Source: an uncultured Alistipes sp.
GTDB taxonomy: Bacteria > Bacteroidota > Bacteroidia > Bacteroidales > Rikenellaceae
Reading direction: 5' to 3'
Length of the DNA: 64,000 nt
Assembly: GCA_948442615.1 (NCBI GenBank)
Contig: CAOJSG010000005.1
Location: forward strand, 1 to 64,000
Positions 34,956 through 44,274 of this stretch are shown here, in pieces (the stretch's first letter is position 1; the number at the start of each line of letters is the position of its first letter). The position numbers and the translations under genes are program-made. The notes beneath the pieces are model-generated. The model saw nothing but the letters and a program-made list of their open reading frames with translations, did not search any database and was not told where the DNA came from.

Positions 34956-35876
34956 ATGAAACGACCGTTCGCAAGATATTTCCGGATAGCACTTCCCGTT
35001 GCGGGAAGTGCTATCTTGCTGTTCTCGTGCGAGCAGGCGGCCGACAGCACGCCCGCCGCCGACGAATCGATCATGACCGAATACAGCGACAACCTTTCGG
35101 TCGTGATGTCGCAGAACGGCCGTAGGTCCTACCATTTCACCACGCCGCTGCTCGAGGGCTATTCGCTGGCGCGCGAACCTTACCGCGAGTTCCGCAAGGG
35201 GGTGAAGATCACCACCTACAAGAACGATTCGCTCGCGTCGGTCGATGCCGTGCTCACGGCCAACTACGCCATCTATTTCGAGAAGCGCCAGCTGTGGGAG
35301 GCCAAGGGCAATGTCGTGGTCGAGAAGTCCGACGGCAAGACGCTCTACACCCAGCAGCTGTTCTGGGACCAGCGTACGAAGAAGATCTATTCGAACGTCG
35401 ACTCGAAGATCGTGCAGAGCGGCGGCCGCGACGTGTTCGTGGGCGAGGGCTTCGAGTCGGACGAGGAGTTCCGCGACTGGCGTTTCCGGCGCATGAAGGG
35501 GCGCATGGAGGTGGAGGTGGCGCCCGCAGGGGCGGATTCGGTCCGTTCCGACGGCCCGGTTCCGGCATCGGGTGCCGAGGCCTCCCGCGCTGCCGCGCCG
35601 GCCGGATCCTCCGCTGACGGCTCCGGCATTTCGCAGCGCCCGGCCGCCGCACCGCAGTCCGCTGCAGCATCGAAACCTGCCGCGGCGCCGAAACCTGCTG
35701 CGACACCGCAGTCCGCCGCCGCGCCGAAACTTGCCGCGCCGCGCCGGACGCCCGCAGCTCCGCGGCGCGATCCCGACGCCGCGACGCCGCATGCCGAACG
35801 GAAGCCTCTTCCGTTGTCGGCCGCCGACCCGGCGGCGGATGCGCCGGGCAAGCAACCAGACGAAGACCGCCGATGA
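34956..35876 (+). CDS. lptC: LptC-like LPS export protein with long Ala/Pro-rich tail
   Basis: A 306-residue lipoprotein or anchored periplasmic protein (signal MKRPFARYFRIALPVAGSAILLFSC, C25). Residues 50-188 fit the LptC beta-jelly-roll: MSQNGRRSYHFTTPLLEGYS, FRKGVKITTYKNDSLASVDAVLTANYAIYF, EAKGNVVVEKSDGKTLYTQQLFWDQ, and the closing RFRRMKGRMEVEV. LptC bridges the LptBFG transporter to LptA in moving LPS outwards. From about residue 190 to the end lies a tail of some 115 residues made mostly of Ala, Pro, Ser and basic residues with repeats such as AAPKPAATPQSAAAPK, not part of the family. The ATG at 34956 is preferred over an upstream TTG. Its stop overlaps the next start as ATGA. Confidence 0.87.
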   Translation: MKRPFARYFRIALPVAGSAILLFSCEQAADSTPAADESIMTEYSDNLSVVMSQNGRRSYHFTTPLLEGYSLAREPYREFRKGVKITTYKNDSLASVDAVLTANYAIYFEKRQLWEAKGNVVVEKSDGKTLYTQQLFWDQRTKKIYSNVDSKIVQSGGRDVFVGEGFESDEEFRDWRFRRMKGRMEVEVAPAGADSVRSDGPVPASGAEASRAAAPAGSSADGSGISQRPAAAPQSAAASKPAAAPKPAATPQSAAAPKLAAPRRTPAAPRRDPDAATPHAERKPLPLSAADPAADAPGKQPDEDRR

Positions 35877-37135
35877 CTACCACGATTCTGCTTATCGCCG
35901 CCATGCTGCTGCTGTCGGCATTCTTTTCGGGCATGGAGATCGCTTTCACGAGCAAGAACCGCCTGAAACTGGAGATCGACCGCAAGCAGAGCCGGATGTT
36001 CGACTCGATCGCCGAGGTCTTCGCGCGCAATCCGGGCCAGTACATCACCACGATTCTGGTCGGCAACAACATCGCGCTGGTCGTCTATTCGCTCTACATG
36101 TCGGTGCTGATCCGCTGGATCGCCTGCAGGCTGGGGTGGTGGACGATCGCCGAAAACGGATCGGTGCTGCTGGAGACCGCGGTCTCCACGGTCATCATCA
36201 TCTTCGTGGCCGAGTTCCTGCCGAAGTCGATCTTCCGCAACAACCCCAACTTCTATTACCGGGCCCTGTCGCCGGCGATCTACTTCTTCTATCTGCTGCT
36301 CTATCCCGTCGCACGGCTCACGACTCTGCTGTCGCACGGGATCCTGCGTCTCTTCGGCCGCAAGATCGAGCAAAAGGACACCGCCCCGTCGTTCGACCGC
36401 AGCGACCTGGCCGCACTGCTCGACACGAACGGCGCCGAGCCCGCCCACGATGCCGACAACGAGCTGAAACTCTTTCAGAACGCGCTCGATTTCGCCGATC
36501 TGCGCGTGCGCGACTGCATGGTGCCGCGCGTGGACGTGGAGGCCGTCGACCTGGAAAACACCACGATCGAACAGCTCACGGCCCGTTTCGTCGAGACGAT
36601 GTATTCGCGTATCTTCGTGTGGGAGAAGAGCATCGACAATATCGTGGGCTATGTCAACTCGAAAAGCCTGTTCGATGCGCCGGCGAACATCCGCAGCGTC
36701 CTCATGCAGGTCAACTTCGTACCCGAGACCATGCCGTTGCAGCAGGTGTTGCAGAACTTCATCAAGCACCGCAGCAACATCGCCGTGGTGATCGACGAAT
36801 TCGGCGGTACGGCGGGCATCATCTCGTTGGAGGATGTTCTGGAGCAGATCTTCGGCGAGATCGAGGACGAACACGACATTCCCGACCTCACGGAGAAACG
36901 CGTGGCGGAGAACGAGTACGTGCTTTCGTGCCGCCTGGAGGTGCGCTACCTGAACGAAAAGTACGACCTCGGCATCGAGGAGAGCCGCGAATACGACACG
37001 CTGGCCGGTTTCATCATCTATCATTACGAGGGGATTCCGGCGGCCGGCGAGACGCTCTCGATCGGCGGTCTGCAGCTGCGGATCCTGCGCACCACGCGTT
37101 CGCGCGTCGAGCTGGCACGCGTGAAGAAACTCTGA
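35873..37135 (+). CDS. CNNM/CBS-domain membrane protein (hemolysin/GldE-like)
   Basis: A 420-residue inner-membrane protein. Residues 1-160 form the CNNM (DUF21) membrane domain with helices such as MTTTILLIAAMLLLSAFFSGMEIAF and VVYSLYMSVLIRW. A CBS pair follows at about 205-335 (RDCMVPRVDVEAVDL, VVIDEFGGTAGIISLEDVLEQIFGEIEDEHD), then a CorC-type domain of about 80 residues. Related proteins carry out Mg/Co homeostasis; in flavobacteria the relative GldE supports gliding lipoproteins. Which applies here is open. It is translationally coupled to lptC (ATGA). A strong terminator follows. Confidence 0.9.
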   Translation: MTTTILLIAAMLLLSAFFSGMEIAFTSKNRLKLEIDRKQSRMFDSIAEVFARNPGQYITTILVGNNIALVVYSLYMSVLIRWIACRLGWWTIAENGSVLLETAVSTVIIIFVAEFLPKSIFRNNPNFYYRALSPAIYFFYLLLYPVARLTTLLSHGILRLFGRKIEQKDTAPSFDRSDLAALLDTNGAEPAHDADNELKLFQNALDFADLRVRDCMVPRVDVEAVDLENTTIEQLTARFVETMYSRIFVWEKSIDNIVGYVNSKSLFDAPANIRSVLMQVNFVPETMPLQQVLQNFIKHRSNIAVVIDEFGGTAGIISLEDVLEQIFGEIEDEHDIPDLTEKRVAENEYVLSCRLEVRYLNEKYDLGIEESREYDTLAGFIIYHYEGIPAAGETLSIGGLQLRILRTTRSRVELARVKKL

Positions 37136-37157
37136 AAACGGCCGTTCCCGTTTTCCT

Positions 37158-37192
37158 GCGCTGCGGCCGGCAGAGGCCGCGGCGCTTTTTTT
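37158..37192 (+). terminator. rho-independent terminator of the mfd-to-CNNM operon
   Basis: An 11-pair GC stem with one G-T pair (37158-37168 with 37175-37185), six-base loop GGCAGA, then seven T. A textbook intrinsic terminator. Confidence 0.9.
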
Positions 37193-37226
37193 CGCCCGCG
37201 AATGCCCTTAATCCGAATAAATTTAC

Positions 37227-37234
37227 TACCTTTG
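37227..37234 (+). promoter_or_regulatory. -7 promoter element (TACCTTTG) of ppiD
   Basis: TACCTTTG matches TAnnTTTG and lies 40 bases before the ppiD start, just after the terminator of the preceding operon. Confidence 0.65.
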
Positions 37235-37273
37235 ACTGCTAATTCGGAAACAATAAATAATTAACGAATTCAT

Positions 37274-39307
37274 ATGGCAAGTCTAAACACTTTACGAACC
37301 AAATTCGGTGTCGTTCTGTCGATCATCATCGCGTTCGCGCTTTTGGCGTTCATCTTCTCGTTGAAAGCCGAAATGGGCTTCTCGGGCAACGATCCCAAAG
37401 TCGGAGTCATCGACGGCGACAAGATCCGTTATTCGGAGTATTACGATCAGTACGAGCAGATGAAGCGGCAGAGCGGAGCCAACGAGAGCGACGAGCAGCA
37501 GTCGGACATGCTCTACAACGCTACGTGGCAGACGCTGATCGCCCAGCACGTGTTCGTCCCCGGGTTCGAGCGGATCGGCCTGCGGGTCACCGAGCCGGAG
37601 CGCCTGGCGATGATCAGCGGCGAGCAGCCCTCGAGCGCCTTCTACAATGCCTTCGCCGATCCCCGCACGGGACAGTACGACGTGGCGGCCGTCAGCCAGT
37701 TCCTGGATCAGGTCGGAGCCAATGCGCAGGCCGAGCAGGCCTGGAACGCGCTCAACGAGCAGGCGCGGCTCGAGCGTCAGATGCAGAAATACGTCGGTCT
37801 GGTGAAGGGCGGCGTCTATGTCAACTCGCTGGAGGTCGCCGATAACGTGAACGCCGCCAACCGCAGCTTCTCGGGCAAGTGGATCGGCAAGAAGTACGCT
37901 TCGGTGCCCGATTCGCTCGTTACGGTCAGCGAAGCGGAGCTGAAGGACTACTACAAGCGTCACAAGAACCAGTACAAGCAGCTTCCGCAGCGCAATATCT
38001 CCTACGTGGTGTTCGAGGTGAACCCCTCCGACGCCGACATGCAGGCGCTCGAGGAGAAGGCCCGCACGACGGGCGATGCGTTCGCCGCGGCCGATGACGT
38101 GAAGGCCTTCGTGCGCGCCGACCGCAACGGCCGCATCGACGAGCGCTACCTCTCGGCGGCGCAGCTCGCCGACGACGAGGCTCCCGCGCTGACGGCCGGC
38201 GAGATGTTTGGTCCGTCGCTGAAGAACAACGAGTGGCGGATGGCCCGCGTGCTGGAGACGAAGACGGCTCCCGACTCGATCGGCGTGAAGCACATCGTGC
38301 TGCGCGCTACGGACGAGGCGCTGGCCGACAGCCTGCTCAACGTGCTCCGGGGCGGTGCCGATTTCGGTGCGCTGGCTGCGCAGTACTCGGCCTACGAGGC
38401 TACGGCCGCCAATGGCGGCGAGGTCGGCGTGATGCCGTTCTCGGCGTTCACGGGCGAATTCGCCGAGCAGCTGGCCGGGGTCGCGAAGGGCGACATCGTG
38501 AAGATCGCATCGCCCGAGGCGATCCAGCTCATCCAGGTTTACCGCGCCGACAAGCCGTCGAAACACTACCGCGTCGCTTCGATCGCCTATCCGGTCGAGG
38601 CTTCGACGGAGACGCGCAACAGCATCTATTCGCAGGCCGGCACCTTCGCGGGCAACGCGAAAGGCTCCTACGAGCAGTTCTCCGATGCGGCTTCGGCCGC
38701 TGCGCTGACGCCCCGCATGGCCATCGTCTCGCAGGGCGAGCGTGCGATCCGCGGTCTGGACGACTCGCGCGAGATCGTCCGCTGGGCCTACGGCGCGAAG
38801 CGGGGCGATCTGTCCGAGATCTTCAAGGTGGGCAAGGACTATGTCGTGGCGCTGCTCACCGGAATCGATAACAACGACTACGCTTCGCTGGAGAAGGTTT
38901 CGGCCCAGGTTCGCAGCGCCGTGCTCCGGGATAAGAAGTATGCCTACATCGTGGCCGGGCTGACGGGCGGCACGCTCGACGAGCAGGCGGCGAGCCTCGG
39001 TTCGGAGGTGGCCGATTTCGAGCAGGTCAACTTCGGCTCCTTCTTCATCAACGGCATGGGCCTCGAGCCCCGCGTGCTGGGTGCGATCGCCGCTACCGGA
39101 GAGACGGGTGCGGTTTCCGCTCCCGTGCAGGGCATGACGGGGGTCTACGTATTCCGGGTGGATGACATCGCCGAGGACCAGAAGCAGACGGCCGAGGGCG
39201 AGAAGGTGCGTGCGCAGGCTATGGCCGAGGCCATGGCGCAGCAGGCGGTCATGCCTGCCGTGCAGCAGATGGCCGAGGTGCAGGATCTGCGCGGCAAGTA
39301 TTTTTAA
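37274..39307 (+). CDS. ppiD: PpiD-like periplasmic peptidyl-prolyl isomerase / chaperone
   Basis: A 677-residue protein with one N-terminal membrane anchor (residues 12-31, GVVLSIIIAFALLAFIFSLK) and a large periplasmic part. The SurA-like N-domain (VGVIDGDKIRYSEYYDQYEQMKR) is followed by a parvulin-type domain near 335-435 (IGVKHIVLRATDEALADSLLNVLRGGADFGALAAQYS) and a second, degenerate one. It sits at the Sec exit and helps fold outer-membrane proteins. The length is in the usual range for Bacteroidales. It has its own promoter and a strong terminator. Confidence 0.92.
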   Translation: MASLNTLRTKFGVVLSIIIAFALLAFIFSLKAEMGFSGNDPKVGVIDGDKIRYSEYYDQYEQMKRQSGANESDEQQSDMLYNATWQTLIAQHVFVPGFERIGLRVTEPERLAMISGEQPSSAFYNAFADPRTGQYDVAAVSQFLDQVGANAQAEQAWNALNEQARLERQMQKYVGLVKGGVYVNSLEVADNVNAANRSFSGKWIGKKYASVPDSLVTVSEAELKDYYKRHKNQYKQLPQRNISYVVFEVNPSDADMQALEEKARTTGDAFAAADDVKAFVRADRNGRIDERYLSAAQLADDEAPALTAGEMFGPSLKNNEWRMARVLETKTAPDSIGVKHIVLRATDEALADSLLNVLRGGADFGALAAQYSAYEATAANGGEVGVMPFSAFTGEFAEQLAGVAKGDIVKIASPEAIQLIQVYRADKPSKHYRVASIAYPVEASTETRNSIYSQAGTFAGNAKGSYEQFSDAASAAALTPRMAIVSQGERAIRGLDDSREIVRWAYGAKRGDLSEIFKVGKDYVVALLTGIDNNDYASLEKVSAQVRSAVLRDKKYAYIVAGLTGGTLDEQAASLGSEVADFEQVNFGSFFINGMGLEPRVLGAIAATGETGAVSAPVQGMTGVYVFRVDDIAEDQKQTAEGEKVRAQAMAEAMAQQAVMPAVQQMAEVQDLRGKYF

Positions 39308-40044
39308 GGAGTGATTTCCGGCAGACGCACCGCCGTTCGGGCGGGCGTTTCGGAGAGTAGCGGCGCAGGCGGGTCATTCGACCCGCCTGTGCTTTTTTTG
39401 TCGGTTCCGCCGGAAGCCGCCGCGGCGACGGGCGGTCTGCGGTTCCGGGCGGAAATGCGGGGGCTCCCGGCGTGGGTGTTTGCCGGCGTGGGCGAATGCA
39501 ACCGTGCCGGTGCGGAGATACGGTCGGCCACAGTGCCGACCGATCGTCGGTTTTACGGGAAAAGGATGCGGATGCGGCGGTTCTGCAGTCCGGAGACGGA
39601 GCGGAAACGCCGCACTTCGTTTTTCGTCCGCGGCGTGGAGTCGGATGAAGTTGTGCGAACGAATCGAACAACATTTTCCACAATTCGAACTCATTGTTTT
39701 GCCGTAGTGGAAGAAACGAACAGTTCGATGCCATTTTGCGACTTGCGGGATCGGCGGCCGGGCATTAATTTTATCCTCAGAAATGAACGCGCGTTCGTTG
39801 CCCGGCCGGAGTGGCACGTATGGTACAATGAGCGGTCCGAATCGTCGGTCGTGCAGGTGCGGGATGCCGCCGGACTCCGGCCCGTGGCCGCTGCGGACGG
39901 ACAGCGGTCGGAAGACCCCGGCCGCGGCTTTCGGGGCTGTGCGGGGTTGCGGCTTCGATGTCCGTTCGGCAGCGAACCGAACCGATCCGATTCGGACGGG
40001 CGGCGGCTTCGGGCGTACGGGAAACGTAGAGAGAATTTCGAAAA
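39308..40044. other. 737-base gap with no recognised gene
   Basis: Starts with the ppiD terminator. The rest is GC-rich apart from an AT-richer patch at 39640-39790, which includes TAATTTTA (39766-39773), a one-mismatch -7 element that could drive the metallophosphoesterase gene with a leader of about 270 bases. Several overlapping frames exist, but none has a credible start and composition. Confidence 0.5.
39363..39399 (+). terminator. rho-independent terminator of ppiD
   Basis: GCGCAGGCGGGTC (39363-39375) pairs with GACCCGCCTGTGC (39380-39392) with one G-T pair, loop ATTC, then seven T. Confidence 0.92.
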
Positions 40045-40983
40045 ATGAAAAGGTCTGGTGTCGATTCAGAGATCTGTGCGGGCGATTCCGGTCGGCCGCA
40101 GACCGGCCGGATGCGTGCGGTCCGCGCGGGTTCGTCGCGCCGGTCCGGTGCGTCCGGGTTGCGGCGATGCTGCGCGATGCTCGTTTTTGCGGCCGTGTGG
40201 GCGGCGACGGCGCTGACGGCGGCCGGATGCGACCGGGTCTTCGAATACCATCCCTACGACGTGCGGATCACGGGCGCCTGCGACATCAACGCCGGCAATG
40301 CCGCCCGCATCGAGACGATCACGGCCGGTCGCACGTCGTTCCGCTTCGCCGTCATCAGCGATACGCAGCGCCGTTACGACGAGACCGAGGATGCGGTGCG
40401 GGCCCTGAACGGACGCCGGGATCTCGACTTCGTCGTGCACTGCGGCGATCTGTCCGACTTCGGCGTCGGCCGCGAATTCATGTGGCAGCGCGATATGCTG
40501 CAGAAGCTGAACGTGCCCTATGTCTGCGTGCTGGGCAACCACGACTGCCTCGGGTCGGGCGAGCAGGCCTACCGCCGGATCTTCGGCCCCTACGACTATG
40601 CCTTCACGGCGGGCGACGTGCGGTTCGTCTGCCTCAATACCAATGCCGGCGAATACGATTACGTGGCCGATGTGCCCGACTTCGGATTTCTGAGCGGGGA
40701 GCTCGCCGCCGTCCCGAGCGAAGCCCGGCGGACGGTGTTCGTCATGCACGTGCCTCCCTACGATCCGATCTTCAACAACAACGTGGCCGCATTCTTCGAG
40801 GAGCAGCTGCTCGCGTTCCCCGAGCCGATCTTCGCGGTTTTCGGCCACCAGCATCGGATGCGGGTTTTCGAGCCGTTCGACGACGGACTGCTCTATTACG
40901 GTTGTACGGACATTGCCGATCGGCAATATCTGGTTTTTACGGTCGACGAGACGGGTTATGCGTGCGAGACGGTGGCTTTTTAG
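40045..40983 (+). CDS. metallophosphoesterase lipoprotein
   Basis: A calcineurin-type metallophosphatase of up to 312 residues. The metal-ligand motifs are present: SDTQ (D106; the usual DxH histidine is glutamine), CGDLSD (D135), GNHD (165-167), H235 in VMHVPPYD and GHQH (267-270). A hydrophobic segment MLVFAAVWAATALTAAGC ends in a lipobox (C62), so it is probably lipid-anchored and extracytoplasmic. The 44 residues before that segment are arginine-rich and unusual for a signal peptide; starts at 40111 or 40177 are possible, but the ATG at 40045 has the AT-rich upstream context typical of this genome. Substrate is unknown. Its 3' end overlaps the next gene by 26 bases. Confidence 0.82.
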   Translation: MKRSGVDSEICAGDSGRPQTGRMRAVRAGSSRRSGASGLRRCCAMLVFAAVWAATALTAAGCDRVFEYHPYDVRITGACDINAGNAARIETITAGRTSFRFAVISDTQRRYDETEDAVRALNGRRDLDFVVHCGDLSDFGVGREFMWQRDMLQKLNVPYVCVLGNHDCLGSGEQAYRRIFGPYDYAFTAGDVRFVCLNTNAGEYDYVADVPDFGFLSGELAAVPSEARRTVFVMHVPPYDPIFNNNVAAFFEEQLLAFPEPIFAVFGHQHRMRVFEPFDDGLLYYGCTDIADRQYLVFTVDETGYACETVAF

Positions 40984-41629
40984 CGGTGCGGCGCTTCTCT
41001 GCGCCGTCGTGTTTTCCGTGCCGGTCCGGGCGCAGAAGGCTCCGCTGCGGGACTCTCTGCCCGCGGCCGGGGAGCGCGACCGGCGCGTGCACCGGGGCTA
41101 CGAAGGGTGGGAGCGCCTTACGCCCACCCATGTCAAGCTGCAGTTCGCCGGCGGAATCGGCCTGCTGTCGGGCGGTTTCGGCTGGGACTACGGGCGCAAA
41201 TGCCGCTGGGAGACCGATCTGCTGGTGGGCTGGGTGCCCCGGTTCGACTCCCGCTCTGCACATGCCACCGTCACCCTGAAACAGAACTACGTCCCCTGGA
41301 GCATCGCCTGCGGCGACCGGATCGCGGTCGAGCCGCTGACGTGCGCGGTCTATCTGAGCGTCATCACCGGACAGGAGTTCTGGACGCGCGTCCCCGAGCG
41401 TTATCCCACGCGCGACTATTATCCCATGCCGACCAAGCTGCGGGCCTACTGCTCGGTGGGGCAGCGTTTCGTATGGCGCTTCGCCGAGGAGCGCCGGCTG
41501 CGCAGCCTGACGGCCTACTACGAGCTCTGCACCTGCGACTATTACCTGGTCTCGAAACTCAACAACCGGTCGCTCGCGCTGAGCGACGTCTTCAGCCTGG
41601 CGCTCGGCCTGAAACTGCAGCTTTTCTGA
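40958..41629 (+). CDS. outer-membrane protein of unknown function
   Basis: A 223-residue exported protein: signal MRARRWLFSGAALLCAVVFSVPVRAQ, then strands VKLQFAGGIGLLSGGFGWDYG, WETDLLVGWVPRF, HATVTLKQNYVPW and others, ending LALGLKLQLF, typical of a small outer-membrane barrel. The start at 40958 overlaps the end of the metallophosphoesterase gene in another frame, so the two are probably coupled and may work together at the envelope. The family was not recognised. Confidence 0.72.
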   Translation: MRARRWLFSGAALLCAVVFSVPVRAQKAPLRDSLPAAGERDRRVHRGYEGWERLTPTHVKLQFAGGIGLLSGGFGWDYGRKCRWETDLLVGWVPRFDSRSAHATVTLKQNYVPWSIACGDRIAVEPLTCAVYLSVITGQEFWTRVPERYPTRDYYPMPTKLRAYCSVGQRFVWRFAEERRLRSLTAYYELCTCDYYLVSKLNNRSLALSDVFSLALGLKLQLF

Positions 41630-41820
41630 ACGCCGCACCTCCCTTGCGTGTCTGTGCGCCGCGGCCTGCGACCGGTCGCGGCGCGTTGCGCATGCGATTT
41701 TCCCGCATCCGGCATACTAAGGCGCCGCACCGCTGCGTTTGTCCTACGAAAACCAGAAAAAGCCTATGAGATAAGTTGCCCAGACATGACACAAAATTTT
41801 AAAAACCGATTTTTTGCAAG

Positions 41821-43296
41821 ATGAAACAGGCATTTTTATTTTTGGCAACGGTAGCCGTATCCGCCGCAGCGGGCGGCGTGACGGCATGGGCGGTGGGCGC
41901 CTCCGACGGCGGCCGCATCGAATATGTCGAGCATCAGGTGGAACGGACCCCCGCACTGGGCGCCCATTTCACGACCTATCAGTCCGATCAGTATCCCGAT
42001 CTGACCTATGCCGCCGAGAATGCGGTGAAGGCCGTGGTCAACATCGAGGCCATCCAGGAGGTCGAGATGCGCGGTCGCAGCTACGATCCGTTCCTCGAGT
42101 TTTTCGGCTTCCCGCAGGGCTACGGCCGCGGCGGCGAGCCGCAGATCCAGGAGCGCCGGGCCGGCGGCTCGGGCGTCATCATCTCCGAGGACGGCTATAT
42201 CGTCACGAACAACCACGTGGTCGACGGCGCGACCAAACTGCGCGTGAAGCTCAACGACGGCCGCAGCTTCGATGCCGAGACGATCGGCACCGACCCCACG
42301 ACCGACGTGGCGCTCGTCAAGATCGAGGCCGAAGGGCTGCCCACGCTGCCGTTCGGTTCGTCGGACGCCCTGCGGCTGGGCGAATGGGTGCTGGCGATCG
42401 GCTCGCCGTTCGACCTGCAGTCGACCATCACGGCCGGCATCGTGAGCGCCAAGGCCCGCAAGCTGGGCGTCATCCCCAACGAATTCAGCATCGAGTCGTT
42501 CATCCAGACCGACGCGGCGGTAAATCCCGGCAACTCGGGCGGTGCGCTGGTCAACACCCACGGCGAGCTGGTGGGCATCAACACGGTCATCAAGTCGCAG
42601 ACGGGCAGCTACATCGGCTATTCGTTCGCCGTGCCCGAGTCGATCGTCCGCAAGGTGGTCGTCGATCTGAAGGAGTACGGCGTCGTGCAGCGCGCCATGC
42701 TGGGCATCTCGTTCCGTCCGGTCGACCAGGATTTCCTCGACAAGGAGGGTAAGGATGCGGGCATCGACCGTATCGGCGGGCTCTACGTGGCCAGCGTGAG
42801 CGAAGGAAGCGCCGCTTCGGAGGCCGGAATCCGCAAGGGCGACGTCATCCTCTCGATCGACGGCGTGCAGCTCAACGACGCGGCGACACTCCAGGAGCAG
42901 ATCGGAAAACACCGCCCCAACGATAAGGTGAATTTGTCGATAAAAAGAGGCGGTTCGGTGAAACAAATCGAGGTGACTCTGCGTAATAAGGCTGGTAAAA
43001 CGGAATTGATAACCCGCGACGACGTGGATGTCATGGAGGTTCTGGGCGGCAAGTTCGCCGATGCCGGCACCAAGTTGTGCCGCCAGCTGGAGATCGCAGG
43101 CGGCGTGCAGGTGGTCGGCATCAAGCCCGACGGCATCCTGGCCCGCGCCCGCGTCAAGGAGGGATTCGTCATCACCCACATTAACGACCGTCCGGTCCGC
43201 ACGCTCGACGACATGCGGCGCATGACCGACAAGGTCCGTTCGATCGACGGCGTCTATCCCAACGGCCGCGCTGCGAGCTACATGCTCGTCGAGTAG
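41821..43296 (+). CDS. degP: DegP/HtrA-type periplasmic serine protease
   Basis: A 491-residue S1C protease. A signal/anchor MKQAFLFLATVAVSAAAGGV precedes the trypsin-like domain with triad H132 (TNNHVV), D162 (TTDVAL) and S239 (GNSGGA). PDZ1 is at about 285-385 (GLYVASVSEGSAASEAGIRKGDVILSIDGVQL), and PDZ2 lies near the C terminus (GILARARVKEGFVITHINDRPV). It degrades or refolds damaged envelope proteins. No clear -7 element is seen upstream. A long hairpin terminator follows. Confidence 0.95.
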   Translation: MKQAFLFLATVAVSAAAGGVTAWAVGASDGGRIEYVEHQVERTPALGAHFTTYQSDQYPDLTYAAENAVKAVVNIEAIQEVEMRGRSYDPFLEFFGFPQGYGRGGEPQIQERRAGGSGVIISEDGYIVTNNHVVDGATKLRVKLNDGRSFDAETIGTDPTTDVALVKIEAEGLPTLPFGSSDALRLGEWVLAIGSPFDLQSTITAGIVSAKARKLGVIPNEFSIESFIQTDAAVNPGNSGGALVNTHGELVGINTVIKSQTGSYIGYSFAVPESIVRKVVVDLKEYGVVQRAMLGISFRPVDQDFLDKEGKDAGIDRIGGLYVASVSEGSAASEAGIRKGDVILSIDGVQLNDAATLQEQIGKHRPNDKVNLSIKRGGSVKQIEVTLRNKAGKTELITRDDVDVMEVLGGKFADAGTKLCRQLEIAGGVQVVGIKPDGILARARVKEGFVITHINDRPVRTLDDMRRMTDKVRSIDGVYPNGRAASYMLVE

Positions 43297-43318
43297 ATAA
43301 TGACCCGTCCCGACACGA

Positions 43319-43376
43319 AGTCGATAACCGGTCATCGCAGCGGCCTGAGGCCGCAGGACCGGTTATCGACTTTTTT
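43319..43376 (+). terminator. rho-independent terminator of the HtrA gene
   Basis: AGTCGATAACCGGTC (43319-43333) pairs with GACCGGTTATCGACT (43357-43371); the loop contains a second small hairpin GCGGCC-TGA-GGCCGC; six T follow. Confidence 0.92.
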
Positions 43377-43413
43377 GCGAGCCATTGTCTGAACTTAAAC
43401 TTAATGAAATAAC

Positions 43414-44274
43414 ATGCGTCAGTTAAAGATTACGAAGTCCATCACCAACCGCGAAAGCGCCTCGCTCGACAAATATCTGCAGGAGATCGGCAAGGAGGAG
43501 CTCATCACGGTGGAGGAGGAGGTGGAACTCGCCCAGCGGATCAAGAAAGGAGACCAGGCGGCCCTCGAAAAGCTCACGAAAGCCAATCTGCGCTTCGTGG
43601 TGTCGGTCGCCAAACAGTACCAGAACCAGGGTCTGAGCCTTCCCGACCTGATCAACGAGGGGAACCTGGGGCTTATCAAGGCGGCCGAGAAGTTCGACGA
43701 GACCCGCGGTTTCAAGTTCATCTCCTATGCCGTGTGGTGGATCCGCCAGTCGATTCTCCAGGCGCTGGCCGAGCAGTCGCGCATCGTGCGTCTGCCGCTG
43801 AACCAGGTGGGGTCGCTGAACAAGATCAACAAGGCGTTCGCCCGCTTCGAACAGGAGCACGAGCGCACGCCGTCGCCCGAGGAGCTGGCCAACGAGCTGG
43901 AGCTCCCCAAAGAGAAGGTCACCGACACGCTGCGCGTGGCGGGGCGTCATGTCTCGGTCGACGCACCGTTCGCCGACGGCGAGGACAACTCGCTGCTCGA
44001 CGTGCTGGTCAACCCCGACTCGCCCAATGCCGACCGCGGGCTCATCAACGAATCGCTCTCGACCGAGGTCGACCGGGCGCTGGAGACCCTCACCGAGCGC
44101 GAACGCGACATCATCAAGTACTTTTTCGGCATCGGCTGCTCGGAGATGACGCTCGAGGAGATCGGTGAGAAGTTCGATCTCACGCGCGAGCGCGTGCGTC
44201 AGATCAAGGAGAAGGCGATCCGCCGTCTCCGCCATTCGTCGCGTTCGAAACTGCTCAAGTCCTACTTGGGATAG
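43414..44274 (+). CDS. rpoD: primary sigma factor (RpoD, Bacteroidetes short form)
   Basis: A 286-residue sigma-70 protein. Region 1.2 starts at the N terminus ([29 protein letters not shown]), region 2 has the core-binding and melting helix [21 protein letters not shown], region 3 is [17 protein letters not shown], and region 4 has the helix-turn-helix [28 protein letters not shown]. Region 1.1 and the non-conserved insert of E. coli RpoD are missing, as usual in Bacteroidetes. It recognises TTTG / TAnnTTTG promoters, of which many occur in this window. It lies 117 bases after the HtrA gene, beyond the terminator. Confidence 0.96.
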   Translation: MRQLKITKSITNRESASLDKYLQEIGKEELITVEEEVELAQRIKKGDQAALEKLTKANLRFVVSVAKQYQNQGLSLPDLINEGNLGLIKAAEKFDETRGFKFISYAVWWIRQSILQALAEQSRIVRLPLNQVGSLNKINKAFARFEQEHERTPSPEELANELELPKEKVTDTLRVAGRHVSVDAPFADGEDNSLLDVLVNPDSPNADRGLINESLSTEVDRALETLTERERDIIKYFFGIGCSEMTLEEIGEKFDLTRERVRQIKEKAIRRLRHSSRSKLLKSYLG

